Shown here piece by piece: positions 20,942-32,259 of a DNA stretch of 64,000 nucleotides (position 1 is the stretch's first letter; each line of letters opens with the position of its first letter). The position numbers and the translations under genes are program-made. The notes under the pieces are model-generated. The model had not been told where the DNA came from. It did not search any database and worked only from the letters and a program-made list of their open reading frames with translations. Source of the stretch: Cinnamomum chago (taxonomy: Eukaryota; Streptophyta; Magnoliopsida; Laurales; Lauraceae); contig CP142455.1 of assembly GCA_038049695.1 (NCBI GenBank), positions 33,765,501 to 33,829,500 of the forward strand, read 5' to 3'.

Positions 20942-22876
20942 ATGGCTGATCAAGGGACAAGTTATTTGAATGCAAGTTAGAAGAAATTCATTTCATCACT
21001 ATTTATATAGTTTCATACTCAAGTTTTAAATGGTATTAATTTTATTTAACATTCATTTTCTGTTTCAGAATCTTCCAAGCTGCCAAAACAAAAAATGGTG
21101 ATTACCTTAAATGCTCATGGCCTACCAGTAGGAGATAATTCAACCAAGTTGTCATCTAGATGTGGACAATTGGTTTGCAGCATTGTCCCCATCTAATACA
21201 AGGATTGGCGTGCAGTGCCAAATGAGAAAGAAGATGAACTCTGGAAGCTCATCCTAGTATGAAATTCTTAGCTTGTATATCTTTGAAATGGCTTGATATT
21301 TAACTTGTTATCTATTTAGTTGTTGAGCCTAAACAACCTCTTCTTTTTGTTTTTTTTTTAAAGAAGATTTTGTTGTTTCTCAGTCATACAAAGACAAATG
21401 CCTTAGAAGCATGGCTGAAAGCATGAGGAAATACAAGACAAAATTGAGGATGGAATACCTCAATCATACCATAAACTTGTTATCTATTTAGTTGTTGAGC
21501 CTAAACAACCTCTTCTTTCTTTTCTTTTTTTTTAAAAGGAAGATTTTGATGTTTCTCAGTCATACAAAGACAAATGCCTTAGAAGCATGGCTGAAAGCAT
21601 GAGGAAATACAAGACCAAATTGAGGATGGAATACCTCGATCCCCATAAAACTCAAGAAGAAAAATTGAACAATCGTCCTCCAAGAGTTAGGCCTGAAGAT
21701 TGGGAGGCGTTCATTAAACATAATGCGGATCTAAAAACTATAGAACAATGTGAAAAAAATACGGAGATTAGGAAGAAAATGAAAATTCATCATATGAGTG
21801 GCAGGCATGGCCACGCGAGACTAGAGGAGAAGATGGTAAGTATTGGCATTTTTATGTAACATGAAAACATTGATTATTTTATTCCACAAAAGCTAATAAT
21901 GTGTAGTTCTTGCAAATATAGAAGCGCCAAAGAAATGAAGATGCCCCCCCGATTACTAGGGCTGAAGTGTGGATCGAGGCACATAAAAGAAAGGATGGTT
22001 CTATCCCCATTGATGTGTCTTCACACATGGTGAGTTCATCATGTTACAGTTAAGTCGTTGGGATAGAAAAAATACTTACAAAGTATACTTATGTGATGAT
22101 TATTTAATTTGACAGGAAAGAGTAAAAGACTTACTTTGCAGCCAAGAAGTTGATTCCTAAGACATTCGAAACGATCCTTTGACTAAAGTATTTGGCATTG
22201 ATAAGAGGTAGCGTGTTCGGGGTGTTGGGAACATCGTATCAAGATCTCAAATTATATTGTCCTCGCTAGCTCTAGAAAAACTAGCAATGAAGGATAAGGA
22301 AGTAACCGAGCAGTCGTCAATGGTTAAAAATTTGGAGTCCTATGTAGACTGCATAAGGGTAGAACAAATTAAAAGGCCTAATGGAAGAATTTAAGGGTCT
22401 TAAATAGTTGATTAAGGTATTAATGCTTTTGTGGATTTTTTTTATTTATATAAGGTTTCATAATATCAGATTTTTCCTACATTTACTTAATGAATAACAC
22501 ATGCATTGGAATATTTTTGTAGCATAGCATGACTTTAGGATCACAATCAAGTGCAACACTTCCACATAAGAACAAAGAGGCATCTGTGGTTTCCAACACC
22601 ATAGGGAACGATCAATCTCCATTGACATTGCAGCCGTGTAAAATGATGTCTTGGCGGCAAGAGGTGGTCGCTCTTGGTAGAGCTTATATTGAGAATGGGC
22701 CCCAACAGATTCACTCAAAATCTCTTCTAGAAGGTTACTATAAGGTTTCTATTGACGTCATTGAAAAAGCAGATGTCAAATTGCCTTATCCAGATGGATT
22801 TCATTCGACTTTAGGCGAGGTTGGGAATGGATCTTTTGTAGCATGGCCTGAGGTTTTTACCATATTCACAGATTAG
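20942..22876 (+). pseudogene. Second CACTA gene, Transposase_24 (Ptta/En/Spm) type with DUF8039-like C-terminus
   Basis: The start at 20,942 gives MADQG, then exons with MVITLNAHGLPVG and WRAVPNEKEDELWKLI. Next come YKDKCLRSMAESMRKYKTKL and PEDWEAFIKHN (21,690), ITRAEVWIEAHKRKDGS (21,953-22,005) and, after more introns, ALGRAYIENGPQQIHSKSL..VAWPEVF (22,670-22,860). This order is that of plant Transposase_24 proteins, the TnpA-class partners of TnpD in CACTA elements. Stops occur early (near 20,979 and 21,195), and a tandem duplication repeats an acceptor and the following exon start. It is non-functional as read. Confidence 0.8.
21302..21637 (+). repeat. Tandem duplication of ~160-172 bp in the Transposase_24 gene
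   Basis: Copy 1 (21,302-21,461) and copy 2 (21,474-21,637) both run from 'aacttgttatctatttagtt' through 'gaggatggaatacctc'. They include an intron end and the exon start YKDKCLRSMAESM. A 12-bp unmatched piece separates them. Only copy 2 continues into the rest of the exon. Confidence 0.92.
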
Positions 22877-23240
22877 GCTGATCAAGCATATCTCTTAGAT
22901 CTTTTTGTAAATCCAGTTGATAACAAGTTCAATGTGTTGAATTAGGTTTATCTTGGAAAATCATTTTGCTACTTTTTTTTTATGCTACTTTAGTCTTGGA
23001 ACATTGAAATGGTGAATGAATGTACAGTTACACACAATTGGAATGGGCCCAACATGATACATGGCGTGTTACTTATACTTGTCTTCAGATTTATGATTTA
23101 GAGTTACATATACTTGTCTTCAGATTTATGCTTTACTTATACATGGCCTGTTACTTATACTTGGAATGGGCACAACATGCTACTTTTACTTTTTTTTCTT
23201 TTGTTTAAGCTCTTTGTTCTAGCAAAAAAAAAAACCTAGA
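22877..23240 (+). other. No gene; short local repeats
   Basis: Probable 3' region of the second CACTA gene. It contains small direct repeats of 'cttatacttg', 'tcttcagatttatg' and 'aatgggc.caacatg' (23,040-23,200). Confidence 0.4.
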
Positions 23241-23244
23241 AATG

Positions 23245-23440
23245 GAGTTAGTTCTGCTCAGGCGTTGCAATCTATCGATAAAGACATATCTTCATCTCTT
23301 GATTATAGAAGGAAGCCTAGAGATGGAGTTAGTTCTGCTTTTACATTTTATGATGCAGGTACTTTTGCAAAAAGCCCCTTTGCTGGCATACTAGAGGCAC
23401 TTAGCCCCAAACATGGTCGCTTGTCCAATACCCAACATTG
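23245..23440 (+). pseudogene. Captured exon-like fragment, unidentified gene
   Basis: An open stretch reads ISSSLDYRRKPRDGVSSAF then TFAKSPFAGILEALSPKH before a stop near 23,440. The composition is that of a normal plant exon, unlike the AT-rich surroundings. 'gatggagttagttctgct' also occurs at 23,242 and 23,323, showing a small duplication. I do not recognise the gene. It is probably a host fragment carried by the CACTA element, like the NOT1 and MOR1 pieces downstream. Confidence 0.4.
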
Positions 23441-23582
23441 AGTTTATGAGGCAGCACATATTCTATCTATCTAGATGATATAACAATTACTTCTTATTTG
23501 AATTGTCTTAGCTTATGTTAGTTTACTTTATATTCTACTTTCTTGTATATTAGAATTTTGTTAGGTTTCCATGGCAAAATCA

Positions 23583-23715
23583 GTCAACCCAGAGTTCAAA
23601 TGCTGTTACTGCTGGTCTTCCTGGTTCATCTGGTGGTTCTGCCAGCTCTGGCCTCTCTTGCGTTTATGGTTCCAGTTCTGGACAGCCCACCTCTAGCATC
23701 TACTCAACTGCATAA
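23583..23715 (+). pseudogene. Captured Ser/Gly-rich exon-like fragment
   Basis: An open frame encodes a Ser/Gly-rich low-complexity stretch (TAGLPGSSGGSASSG then YGSSSGQPTSS) ending at a TAA near 23,715. It lies just upstream of the NOT1 exons and might come from the same or another gene. Low complexity prevents assignment. Confidence 0.3.
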
Positions 23716-23745
23716 ATAATTCCAGGGTTTAGTACTGTCCCCCAG

Positions 23746-23987
23746 TCATTGAAGTGCCTGAAATGATACTCAAATGCGTAAGCCGGGATGAGGCTGCCTT
23801 GGCTATGGCACAGAAGGTGTGCCATCTTTCCTGTCTTTATTTTTTTCGGTGTCAGTTCTTATGATTTATTTAGCAACATATAATTTTCTATTATTTTGGC
23901 TATAGATTTTCAAGAGCTTAAATGAGAATGTGTTGAACAACATACACATTGTTTCACATCTTGCAATTCTAGCTGCCATTCGAGATG
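23746..23987 (+). pseudogene. NOT1: Captured fragment of NOT1 (CCR4-NOT complex scaffold)
   Basis: Two exon pieces with the intron between them are preserved. The first (23,746-23,816) reads EVPEMILKCVSRDEAALAMAQK. The second (23,906-23,987) reads IFKSLNENVLNNIHIVSHL then AILAAIRD. They are separated by a GT..AG intron, 23,817-23,905. This matches the conserved block of plant NOT1 ('ISRDEAALAVAQKVF' and 'HLAILAAIRDV'), scaffold of the CCR4-NOT mRNA deadenylase complex. Only about 50 of NOT1's more than 2,000 residues are present. The retained intron points to capture at DNA level by the CACTA transposon rather than retroposition. Confidence 0.8.
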
Positions 23988-24084
23988 GTATGCAGCCTAA
24001 TCATGCACTGGATTCTACAAGTGTATTGGGTGAAGTCAGAAGATTTAGCCGTAGTTGCAATCTGTCGCACTTAGGTGCAAGTTG

Positions 24085-27000
24085 TGTGAGGCCCGACCCT
24101 TTTGTGGGCCCTCAATTTGATTGGAATACTATTTAATATTAATTATTAGCTAATTATCCTAATTAGGGGTTAGTAAGGGTAGTATATTTTCCTAAGTTTG
24201 TGTTAGATTAGTATAGTTGTATTAGTATTAGGGTCATAGGGCTCTTTTGTAATTTCTAGGGTTAGTAGTGTGTTGGAGGCCCTAGCATGAGAATAGTGTT
24301 CACTATAGGGGGGTCTCCGCAAAATTCTTTTCTAGAACCTTCCCACCTAAAGACCTATTTGCCCCCAATCCTAACCCTAATTCTATACAACCTCAAAGGG
24401 TATTTCAGACTTTAGCCAATCCTCAAATCTATAAATAAGGCTCATTTCCCAATGTAAACCTAGCTACTATTCACTCTCTCATTTCCTCTTCTTCCTCTCT
24501 CTCATTTCTCTTCTAGACTTAGGCTGGGACTATTCTTGTGCTGGGAAAGGGCTCTAGGAGCTAGGTCATCATCTTCTTGCCTTGGATTGGGTTTTTCTCT
24601 CCTCCTCTCTATCTCTACAATCTCTCATTTCTCAAAAGCAAGTGCAATATACTTTTAACATAGAATGTATGCTTCTGTTTCATTGATTCTGCAATTTTTA
24701 GTTCAGTTATTATTCATGTGTTAGAACTACCTGGAGCTTAGTTTTGTTGGATGATGAGGCATTGATGGATGGGTTTCACCCCATTTGGAAGATCAATGGG
24801 CCTATTTGGTGTTGGATGATGGGCATTGTAGTGATTTTGTGTTTTTCATTGATTTGATGATGTTTGGAAGTGATTGGAGGAAGTTTGGAGGAAAACTGGT
24901 TGAAAATGGGAAAACTCTGAAAACTGGGTTTCTGCAGATTTTGCGTGTGCCTGGTCGACCGGGCGCTGCCCATGTCGACCGAGCACACTAAAACCTGCAG
25001 AAAACAGGTCTCAGTTATATTTTCCTGCAGAACTGAGTTTCAGTGTACCCAGTCGACCGGGCCATGCCCAGGTCGACCGAGCACTCTGATTTTTACAGAA
25101 AATAACTGGGAGTGGAAATTTCTCTCAGACCCAGACATCCAGTGTACCGGGTCGACCGAGCTCGGCTCCAGGTCAACCGAGCACACTGGAATTGCAGTAG
25201 GAAGTAGCTGAGAGCTGGGACATCACCTTTTCCAGGGTTTTCTATGTATGTGGTCGACCGCCCAGGCCAGGAGGTCGACCGGACACACAGGGGACCACTG
25301 AGCACAGGCCAAGACCCCAGGAGACTTGACTCAACTTTTTCCAGTGCACTCGGTCGATCGACCAGGCCAGGAGGTCGACCGAGCACACTGCACCTGGGTT
25401 GACCTGGGAGTCAACATCCAGTGTACCCGGTCGACCGAGCCCTGTGCCAGGTCAACTGAGCACACTGAAAGTTGTGATTTTCCAGTTTTCAGTAGTTTGG
25501 AGTTGTGATCATCTGTGGGGCCCATTGACCATCCAAATGGACATCTATTGATGTGCCAAGCCCGAGTCAATGGTGTGGCTCAACCTTGACTCGTGGGGAC
25601 CACCAAGTAGGGTTTTGGTCATTTAATCTAAGATGATTCGATCCATAAACGTTGTCGATGATGCCCGTAACCTCAGGAGCACTAAACACAGTATTCCTTG
25701 GCATCTGAGACTTCATTTAGGGATCAAATTACCTGAGATGGGCCTGGACCTGAATGTGGCCCATTACCTAGGATTGGACTGTTGATTATTTCCCCGTTGA
25801 TTCTCTAACTGAAGTTCATACTTCACCTTTCTTATTTACTGTCACTCTTATATCCTTAGTGTAGCTAATGAATGTTAATTAAATGGAATTGAGGACTTGA
25901 ACCTAAGATATCTTTGAGATGACCCGATGGTGTGAATGAGAGAACACTGACCAGTGTCTGTGGCTAGGCTGGCCCTTATTGGGCCTAAGTATGGATATGT
26001 GTACCCTTAGTTTGGAGAGATAGTTTATCTTGGGATTATAACTCATGATGGATGAGAATAAGTTATTTATCAGTAGAAATGGTTATGATTGCCTCGTATG
26101 GACTGTTTTAGACCGGGCCATGTGATTGATGGCCCTTGGTATGGATCCAACGAGTGGGCTTGGACTTGGATTGTCATCCATGGACTAATAGGTGCATGAA
26201 CCGCTTAGAGACCTGGTTAGGACCTTGTTCACGCAAGGCAAAGCCTAGACAAACACAGACCCTTAGAGTTTCTCGAGTCGGCATAGACATTCACTCGGTT
26301 GATTTAAGCTCAGCCTGTGGACTGATCATCCCCAGTAGGAGCTATTATGAGTGTTGTAGTGAGCTATCATGATGAGCTGTGGTTAGACGGACGGTGTGAT
26401 GCCGAGTCCGGTCTTGAGTGATGAGTGTGATGAGATTGATGAGTGATTTGCGGGATTAGTAATTCGCAGCACTGGTGAGATTTCCCCGCCGCAACTGTGT
26501 TCAGTATGGGAGGGCCGCGACATAATATCTCGCGGTATCCAGCTCGTGTGAATGTGCCACCTTGCAGTAGATTAGATGTCATATTTACTTTGATTCTATT
26601 TGTTTATCTTGCTCAACTGCCTAGATAATTTACCTTGTTATTCTTTAAATTATAAACCTGTCTCTACTCTTTTTGATATATATATGTCCTATGTTACTTC
26701 TATACTGTGACTTGCCAGATCTTTAGATCTGACCCATCTTTGGTGCTTAGGCCTTGACCCAGAGTTCGCGAAGGACGCGCTCGAGCTCGTAGAGGCGCCT
26801 GTCGTCGGAGATTAGGTATGGGGCCCGGCCGACCCGGATGTCGAGCCGGAGGGTGGAGAGCCATTACCAGGGCCAGGGCTTTGAGCGCTATCTTTATTCT
26901 GGGATTTTGAGCGAAATTTTGTAGTGAGAGCTGGGTAGGAAACAAAGATGTAATTAACTTTTAGTTCTTGACAATTAACACATTTATAACTAGACTACTG

Positions 27001-27214
27001 TTCTGCTCTCATTTAATATATATGATACCTACTGCTTCCGCTTTACTTATTATGCTTGTGCAATTTGACCGTTGATAGTATATTGTTCAAAAGTTTTAAA
27101 TTGGATCTCACTGCGGGCCTACGATCTTGGAAGTTCTCGGATTTTTCCGGGAAGTAGCGTGCCAACTTCGGGTATTTCGACGACTTTCTCGGTATCCGGA
27201 ATTGGGGCGTTACA
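24085..27214. mobile_element. 3.1-kb solo LTR, Ty3/gypsy type
   Basis: The segment begins TGTGAGGCCCGACCC and ends GGGGCGTTACA. AGTTG flanks it at 24,080-24,084 and 27,215-27,219, a perfect 5-bp target duplication. There is no internal region, so LTR-LTR recombination probably removed it. Its start resembles the gypsy LTR at 51,093 (TGTAAGACCCCGACCCG) and its length equals that element's full LTR, suggesting a related chromovirus family. A TATA-like 'ctataaataagg' lies at about 24,429 and a GTCGAC array at 24,945-25,460. Orientation is not certain. Confidence 0.9.
24945..25460. repeat. Tandem array of paired GTCGAC palindromes in solo LTR
   Basis: About six units of 80-100 bp occur, starting near 24,950, 25,048, 25,147, 25,247, 25,347 and 25,427. 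Each unit has two copies of a (G)GTCGACCG palindrome about 20 bp apart, the second usually followed by 'agcacactg'. A few sites are mutated (GTCAAC, GTCGATCGAC). Long open frames here on both strands are by-products of the GC-rich repeat. Confidence 0.88.
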
Positions 27215-27219
27215 AGTTG

Positions 27220-27357
27220 TATGTCAAACAACCCAACATTTTCTTTGACTAATTCTCTCTCAACTGCAGGCTCAAATAAGTAGCAACAATGGCAAGGCAT
27301 TAAGTTCTCAAGGCAATGACATGGAAAGTGATGTTGATGACATGCATCATTTTGCAT
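27220..27357 (+). pseudogene. Captured exon-like fragment after the solo LTR
   Basis: After an acceptor-like 'ctctcaactgcag' at 27,269 an open stretch reads AQISSNNGKALSSQGNDMES then DVDDMHHFA and a stop. It looks like the acidic C-terminus of a plant protein, gene unknown. Before the LTR inserted, this DNA was joined to the sequence ending at 24,084. Confidence 0.35.
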
Positions 27358-28346
27358 AGAAGGGCAATTGAGATTGGTGTGGATTGACCAAGGGCCCTGT
27401 TGGATATTCACAAACTAGTTACAGGTAAATTCAGTTTACACCTAAATCATGGATCATGCATTTGGATAACCTGAAATTTTATGCAAGTGGCGATTGTTTG
27501 TGTCATAACCAATTACAGGTATACGAAGTTATAGTCAATTGGATTTACAAGTAAACTAAGTGTGCAACAGCTGAGTTCTTTCCTACTAGGGCCCAAACTT
27601 TGTTTTAGGGAATCTTTATTCAAATTGTTGATCAGGTGACTTTTTAGCATTTATGGTTCAGGAAATTGTTAGTAACGTCCTTGTTTCAAGTATTGTTTTC
27701 AGATTGAAGATTATGTGCCTACGATGATGCTGTAAATATTTGTCCTAAATCCGTGCATAAGACTCCTAGTCATAATCCAATCAGGAAAGAAGTCATTTTC
27801 AAACTCTTTCATAGAGTTCGTATCCAACTTGGCTGACTCCGTCCGCCACGCTCACTATAGCAAGCCTTGCTTCAGCCTCTGACAGCACTTTTGGCCTTAC
27901 ATATTGTATTTATGTAGAAGCATGAAATGAATGCAAGAAATGGTTGAGTAAAGCTAAGTATTTTCTCCCCTTTTTGGCAAAATGAGTTTCTTGGTAACTA
28001 CATTTGAAATTATTTCAGAAGTAATATTTCTTTATCAAGAATGAAGAGATTTTGATTAAAAAGGGGCCATCCCTATTTGATGGTTTGGTTGGCAGGTTGG
28101 TGAGAGCCAAAATCCACCAGTACAAAAAATGAAATAGAAAAAGAAAAAAAATATTGCATTGTTGTCCATCTTGTTTATAGAGGCTTGATCTAGTAGGAAC
28201 CAACTGCATTGTAATAAGATATGGCCTCCACTGTAAAGCACACTTGGGACATCACCAATTATGATTCTGGGTGGAATGAGAAGGTTGCAGTGTTGGAAAA
28301 TAGGTGAGTCATTCAGATAGGTTTCAAAAACTTTTGATCCACTTAA
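27358..28346. other. CACTA interior, no recognised gene
   Basis: AT-rich interior with possible short exon-like pieces. The reverse strand of 27,800-27,905 reads LSEAEARLAIVSVADGVSQV, open and of exon-like composition, but I cannot assign it. Other frames are low complexity. Confidence 0.3.
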
Positions 28347-28351
28347 TGCAG

Positions 28352-30050
28352 GGATCAATTATCTAGAAGGCAACAAAACCCAATCCAGGATGCAATCCCT
28401 CAAACTCATAAATCATGTATAGCAATATATCCTATCTAGAAGATAGAAAACAGCACCTAAACATGCAACCACGAAATCTACAACATACAAGGATGTAGAT
28501 TATACCTTTGGAGCTTGGTAGTGCTCTAATGGAGAAGTTGATCTGTTTCTTTGATGATGAACACCTTCACTAATCAGATCAGAATCTCCAACACCTTTTG
28601 ATCTTCCACGCTATGACCCGTATCAGATTCTCTTTTCTCTAGAAGATGGTGGAATCTCCATGAGAAAACCCTAAAGGAAACTAGAATAGAACTAGAAGAG
28701 GGAAGAGATGTGCAACAACTTGCATAAGAGAGGAAGAAAGAGGATGGGCGTGAATCCCTAGGTGGGATTATTGCATTGGACGTCCAAGCCTCCTCTCTCT
28801 CCTTTTATATATCTTAAGCAACCTCCTCTTACTAATTGAAATAGAAGTCTTACTTCCATAATTAGTTGCTTACTAAATCACAATTAGAAGTCTCACTTCA
28901 AATTTGATTAGTAACTTTCTTTTTTTCTAATTAAAATAGAAGTCTCACTTCCATTAGTAATTAGTAACTTACTATTACCACTATTAGAAGTCTTACTTCA
29001 AATAGAAATAGTAACTTTCTATTTCCTTATAGAGTTCTACTATAATTAGTATCTTTCTAATATCTTGGACTAGCGTGGGGACCACTAGGGATTCCTTAGA
29101 AAGCTGGATCCAACTGAGGCACGCGACCCCACATCTCATGTGTAATCCGGGCCCACAGTTAATTGCAAATAACTCCACTATATAAATGCAATTGAACTCC
29201 AGTCTTAGGAATAAATTACAATGAAGACTCTAAACTTTCCAATTACCACAAGTAGGCCCCTCCATCTATATCCATGGATCAATTGGACCTGTCCACCAAA
29301 TTAGATCCATATCTTATTATCCTTGAGCCCCAATTAATTATAGTGATCATTTGGTACCGATCCAATTAACTCTTAATTGGAATGGGTGCGCACTTGCCAA
29401 TGATAAATCCATTAATTGGCACAAGGGAATATTAAAGATAGATTCCATCTTGACCATTGAATGTTTTCATAGCTCTACTACCACGTACCCAAATCACCGA
29501 GGTATTGACCTACAATTGGCCTCACTCATTGGTGGCTCAAAGCAAATGAATAAATAGAAACTTGAGTTCATTAATGTCTCAGGATTATGAGCCTATTGCT
29601 AGGAAATTATGAGAGCAGACCTTAAAGTAAAGACAGTGTATATAAGGTGCTTCTCATGGTCCTTCAATGCATCCAATGTACCAGCACCATGATCCAGAAT
29701 CTTACATTCTGATGATCAAGACAAATCACACTATCTCATAGTGATCAAAGTGCTGCAACCTTGTCAGATGAGATGCCCATTCTCATCACTGGTTGTGAAG
29801 ATATTTAAGTATAAGATTTGTAATACATGTCTCCTGTATGGGGATCTCATCCATACACATGTATTACATCTAGTATACTTATGAACTCCTGTTCATCTCA
29901 TGAACCATTATGTCATTCGTATTAGTTATATGCAAACAAGTAATAAAACACCATTTATCTCATGAAAGGAAAGCAATAATAAATATTGATAAATAAAGAA
30001 ATTAATCAATTTATTCATCATATACTAGTATTGAGACCATAAAACTAACA
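28352..30050 (-). repeat. 3' LTR of copia element
   Basis: 1,699 bp; ends AACTAACA on + (minus start TGTTAG). The opposite end is GGATC rather than the usual TG, so that boundary rests on the TGCAG duplication. Positions 29,384-30,050 match 35,196-35,862 without a length change. Confidence 0.8.
28820..29030. repeat. Tandem repeat within copia LTR
   Basis: Five irregular copies of a 40-60 bp unit contain 'agaagtctcacttc' or 'agaagtcttacttc', followed by 'ttagtaactt(t/a)c'. Confidence 0.85.
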
Positions 30051-30064
30051 ATCTCCCACTTGGG
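30051..30064 (-). promoter_or_regulatory. Polypurine tract of copia element
   Basis: On the minus strand it reads CCCAAGTGGGAGAT, directly before the 3' LTR start TGTTAG. Confidence 0.8.
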
Positions 30065-31320
30065 CTCAATGCTAGTCAGGGTTGCATCTCATGTAGATCC
30101 CATCTATTTACTGCCCAAAGACTTTGGTACTCAAAGGCTTAGTAAAGGGATCTCCCAGATTGTCTGCAGAGTCTATCTAGGTGATAGCAGTATCACCTCT
30201 CTGCCCAATCTCTCTGACCATTTGTTATAACCTCTGTACATGCTTTTGGCTCCTGGGTTCCTTGGACTTATCGACTGCCCTGCTGTTATCACAGTAGACT
30301 GTGAGCGGCTGTCATGCCAAAAGCACCACTCCAAGTTCCATAAGGAATCTACTGAGCCAATCTGCTTCTTTGGCTGCTTCTCAAGCAGCTACAGCATAAA
30401 CACATACCCAGAAGTTGATTTCTTGGAATCCTTATCTGACTGGAAGTCAGTATCTATGTAACCGACTCATTATTGCTGTAAATCAACATGTGATATTTAG
30501 TCCTTCTCAATGATTTAAGAACACATCTTACAGCAGTCTAATGTTTAGGACTTGGGTTAGACTGATATCTGCTGACTAAGCCCAATGCATGACAGATATT
30601 CGGTCTAGTATATAGCATAGCATACATGAGGCTACCAACACCCGAAGCGTATGGTATCGACCTCATCTACTCCTTTTCCTCAGGTGTCTTGGGACACTGA
30701 TCCTTGGAAAGGTGCACTCCATGCCTGAAAGGTGTAATACCCTTCTTGGAGTCTTGCATAGCAAACCGTACCAGCACCTTATCTATGTACGCATATTGGG
30801 ATAAGCCCTATCATCCTATTTATCAGGTCTCAATGGAGTTTGATCCCTAGGATGTGGCTGGCTTCTCCCAAGTCCTTCATATCAAAAGTCTTAGCCAACT
30901 AAACCTTTTACTGTTGACAATATCCATATACCACTCTCTAGGAGAAGGATGTCGTCGACTAGAAAAATTACCCTGCCTCCTTCACTTTTCATGTACACTC
31001 ATGACTCATCCGGATTTTGACAAAAATCAATTGACTTGATTGCTTAGTCAAAATGAATGTTCTATGTTCGGGATGCCTGCTTCAGTCCATAAATGGACAT
31101 CTGTATGTTGCAAACTTTTTGCTCTTGGTTGTTTAGCTCTAAAGCCTGGCTGCATCATATAGATGTCTTCGTCAAGATGACTGCTCAGAAATGTCGTTTT
31201 GACATCCATTTGCCTATTCTCGTAATCGAGATGAGCCGCAATGGATAAAAGTATCCGGATGGACTTGAGCATGGCTACCAGCAAGAAGGTTTCCTCATAA
31301 TCGATATCTTATTTCTGAGT
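30065..31320 (-). pseudogene. Copia reverse transcriptase / RNase H remnant
   Basis: Minus-strand translation, with several stops and frame changes, shows an RT start: LLSIAAHLDYENRQMDVKTT, then FLSSHLDEDIYMMQPGF (about 31,250-31,130). In active copia RT this is '..QMDVKTAFLNG.L.E.IYM.QP.GF'. Farther on comes an RNase H piece, TDFQSDKDSKKSTSGYVF (about 30,460-30,385), then a degenerate tail to the polypurine tract. The catalytic YVDD stretch is not visible in an open frame. It cannot make active enzyme. Confidence 0.8.
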
Positions 31321-32259
31321 ATATCCTTTCGCAACAAGCATGACCTTAAAGGTCTCAACTCTTCCATCTAGTCCTCTCTTTCTCTTGTAGACTCACTTGC
31401 ACCCAATAGGTTAGATATTGGCAGGCAAGTTCACAAGTGTCCAGACTTGATTAGAGTACATAGACCCCATCTCAACTTTCATAGCATCTTGCCAATGTCC
31501 TGAATCTTTGTCATTAATTGCTTCATCATAGTTACAGGGATCTTATTCTAGTTCTTTCGGGACTGCCTCGTAAGACTCTCCCAAGAATGAGAACCTATCA
31601 GGGGGTTTGACAATCCTCCCACTACGATGAGGCACTGGTGTAACTATGTGTCCGGTAAGGGCGCTTCTTCCTCAGGTTCGGTCATACTAGGATTTGGAAT
31701 TGTTTGCTTTTGAATTTCTTCCAAGATCACCTTTTCTAAAGATTTTCGGTCTATCATATAATCTTCCTCCAGAAAAACCCGCATTAGTGCTCACCATCAC
31801 TTTTTGCTCTCTAGGATTATAGAATAACCAACCTTTAATTCATTTAGGATATCCTACAAACGTGCATACTTCCGACTTCGCTTCCAACTGATCCGTCTTA
31901 ACCTTTAGCACGTGTCAGACAACCCCAAATGTGTAAATGTTGTAGACTAGGCTTTCGCCCGGACCACAACTCCCGGGAAGTGTTAGGTATAGACTTAGAT
32001 GGTACGAGGTTTAGTATGTACATCGCAGTATCCAAGGCGTATCCCCAAAAGGATATAAGTAATCCTGAGAAACTCAGCATAGACCTGATCATATCTAAAA
32101 GAGTCTGGTTCCTTTTTTCTGCTACTCCGTTCTGTTGAGGCATACCAGGAGCAGACAACTGGGATAAAATCCCATTTTCTTATAAGTTTCCCATAAAATC
32201 AGCGGAGAGATATCCTCCTCTAGCCCTGACATTAATGGGTCCACACACATCAGTATACA
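31321..32259 (-). pseudogene. Copia integrase remnant with internal deletion
   Basis: A minus-strand frame (32,158-31,898) reads SAPGMPQQNGVAEKRNQTLL then SFWGYALDTAMYILNLVPSK. This is the C-terminal half of the copia rve core, with the catalytic Glu in 'NGVAEKRNQTL'. The preceding frame goes from 'VYTDVCGPINV' almost directly into this block, so much of the core between the first catalytic Asp and the Glu is missing. Downstream to about 31,321 lies the degenerate linker to RT. Confidence 0.75.
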
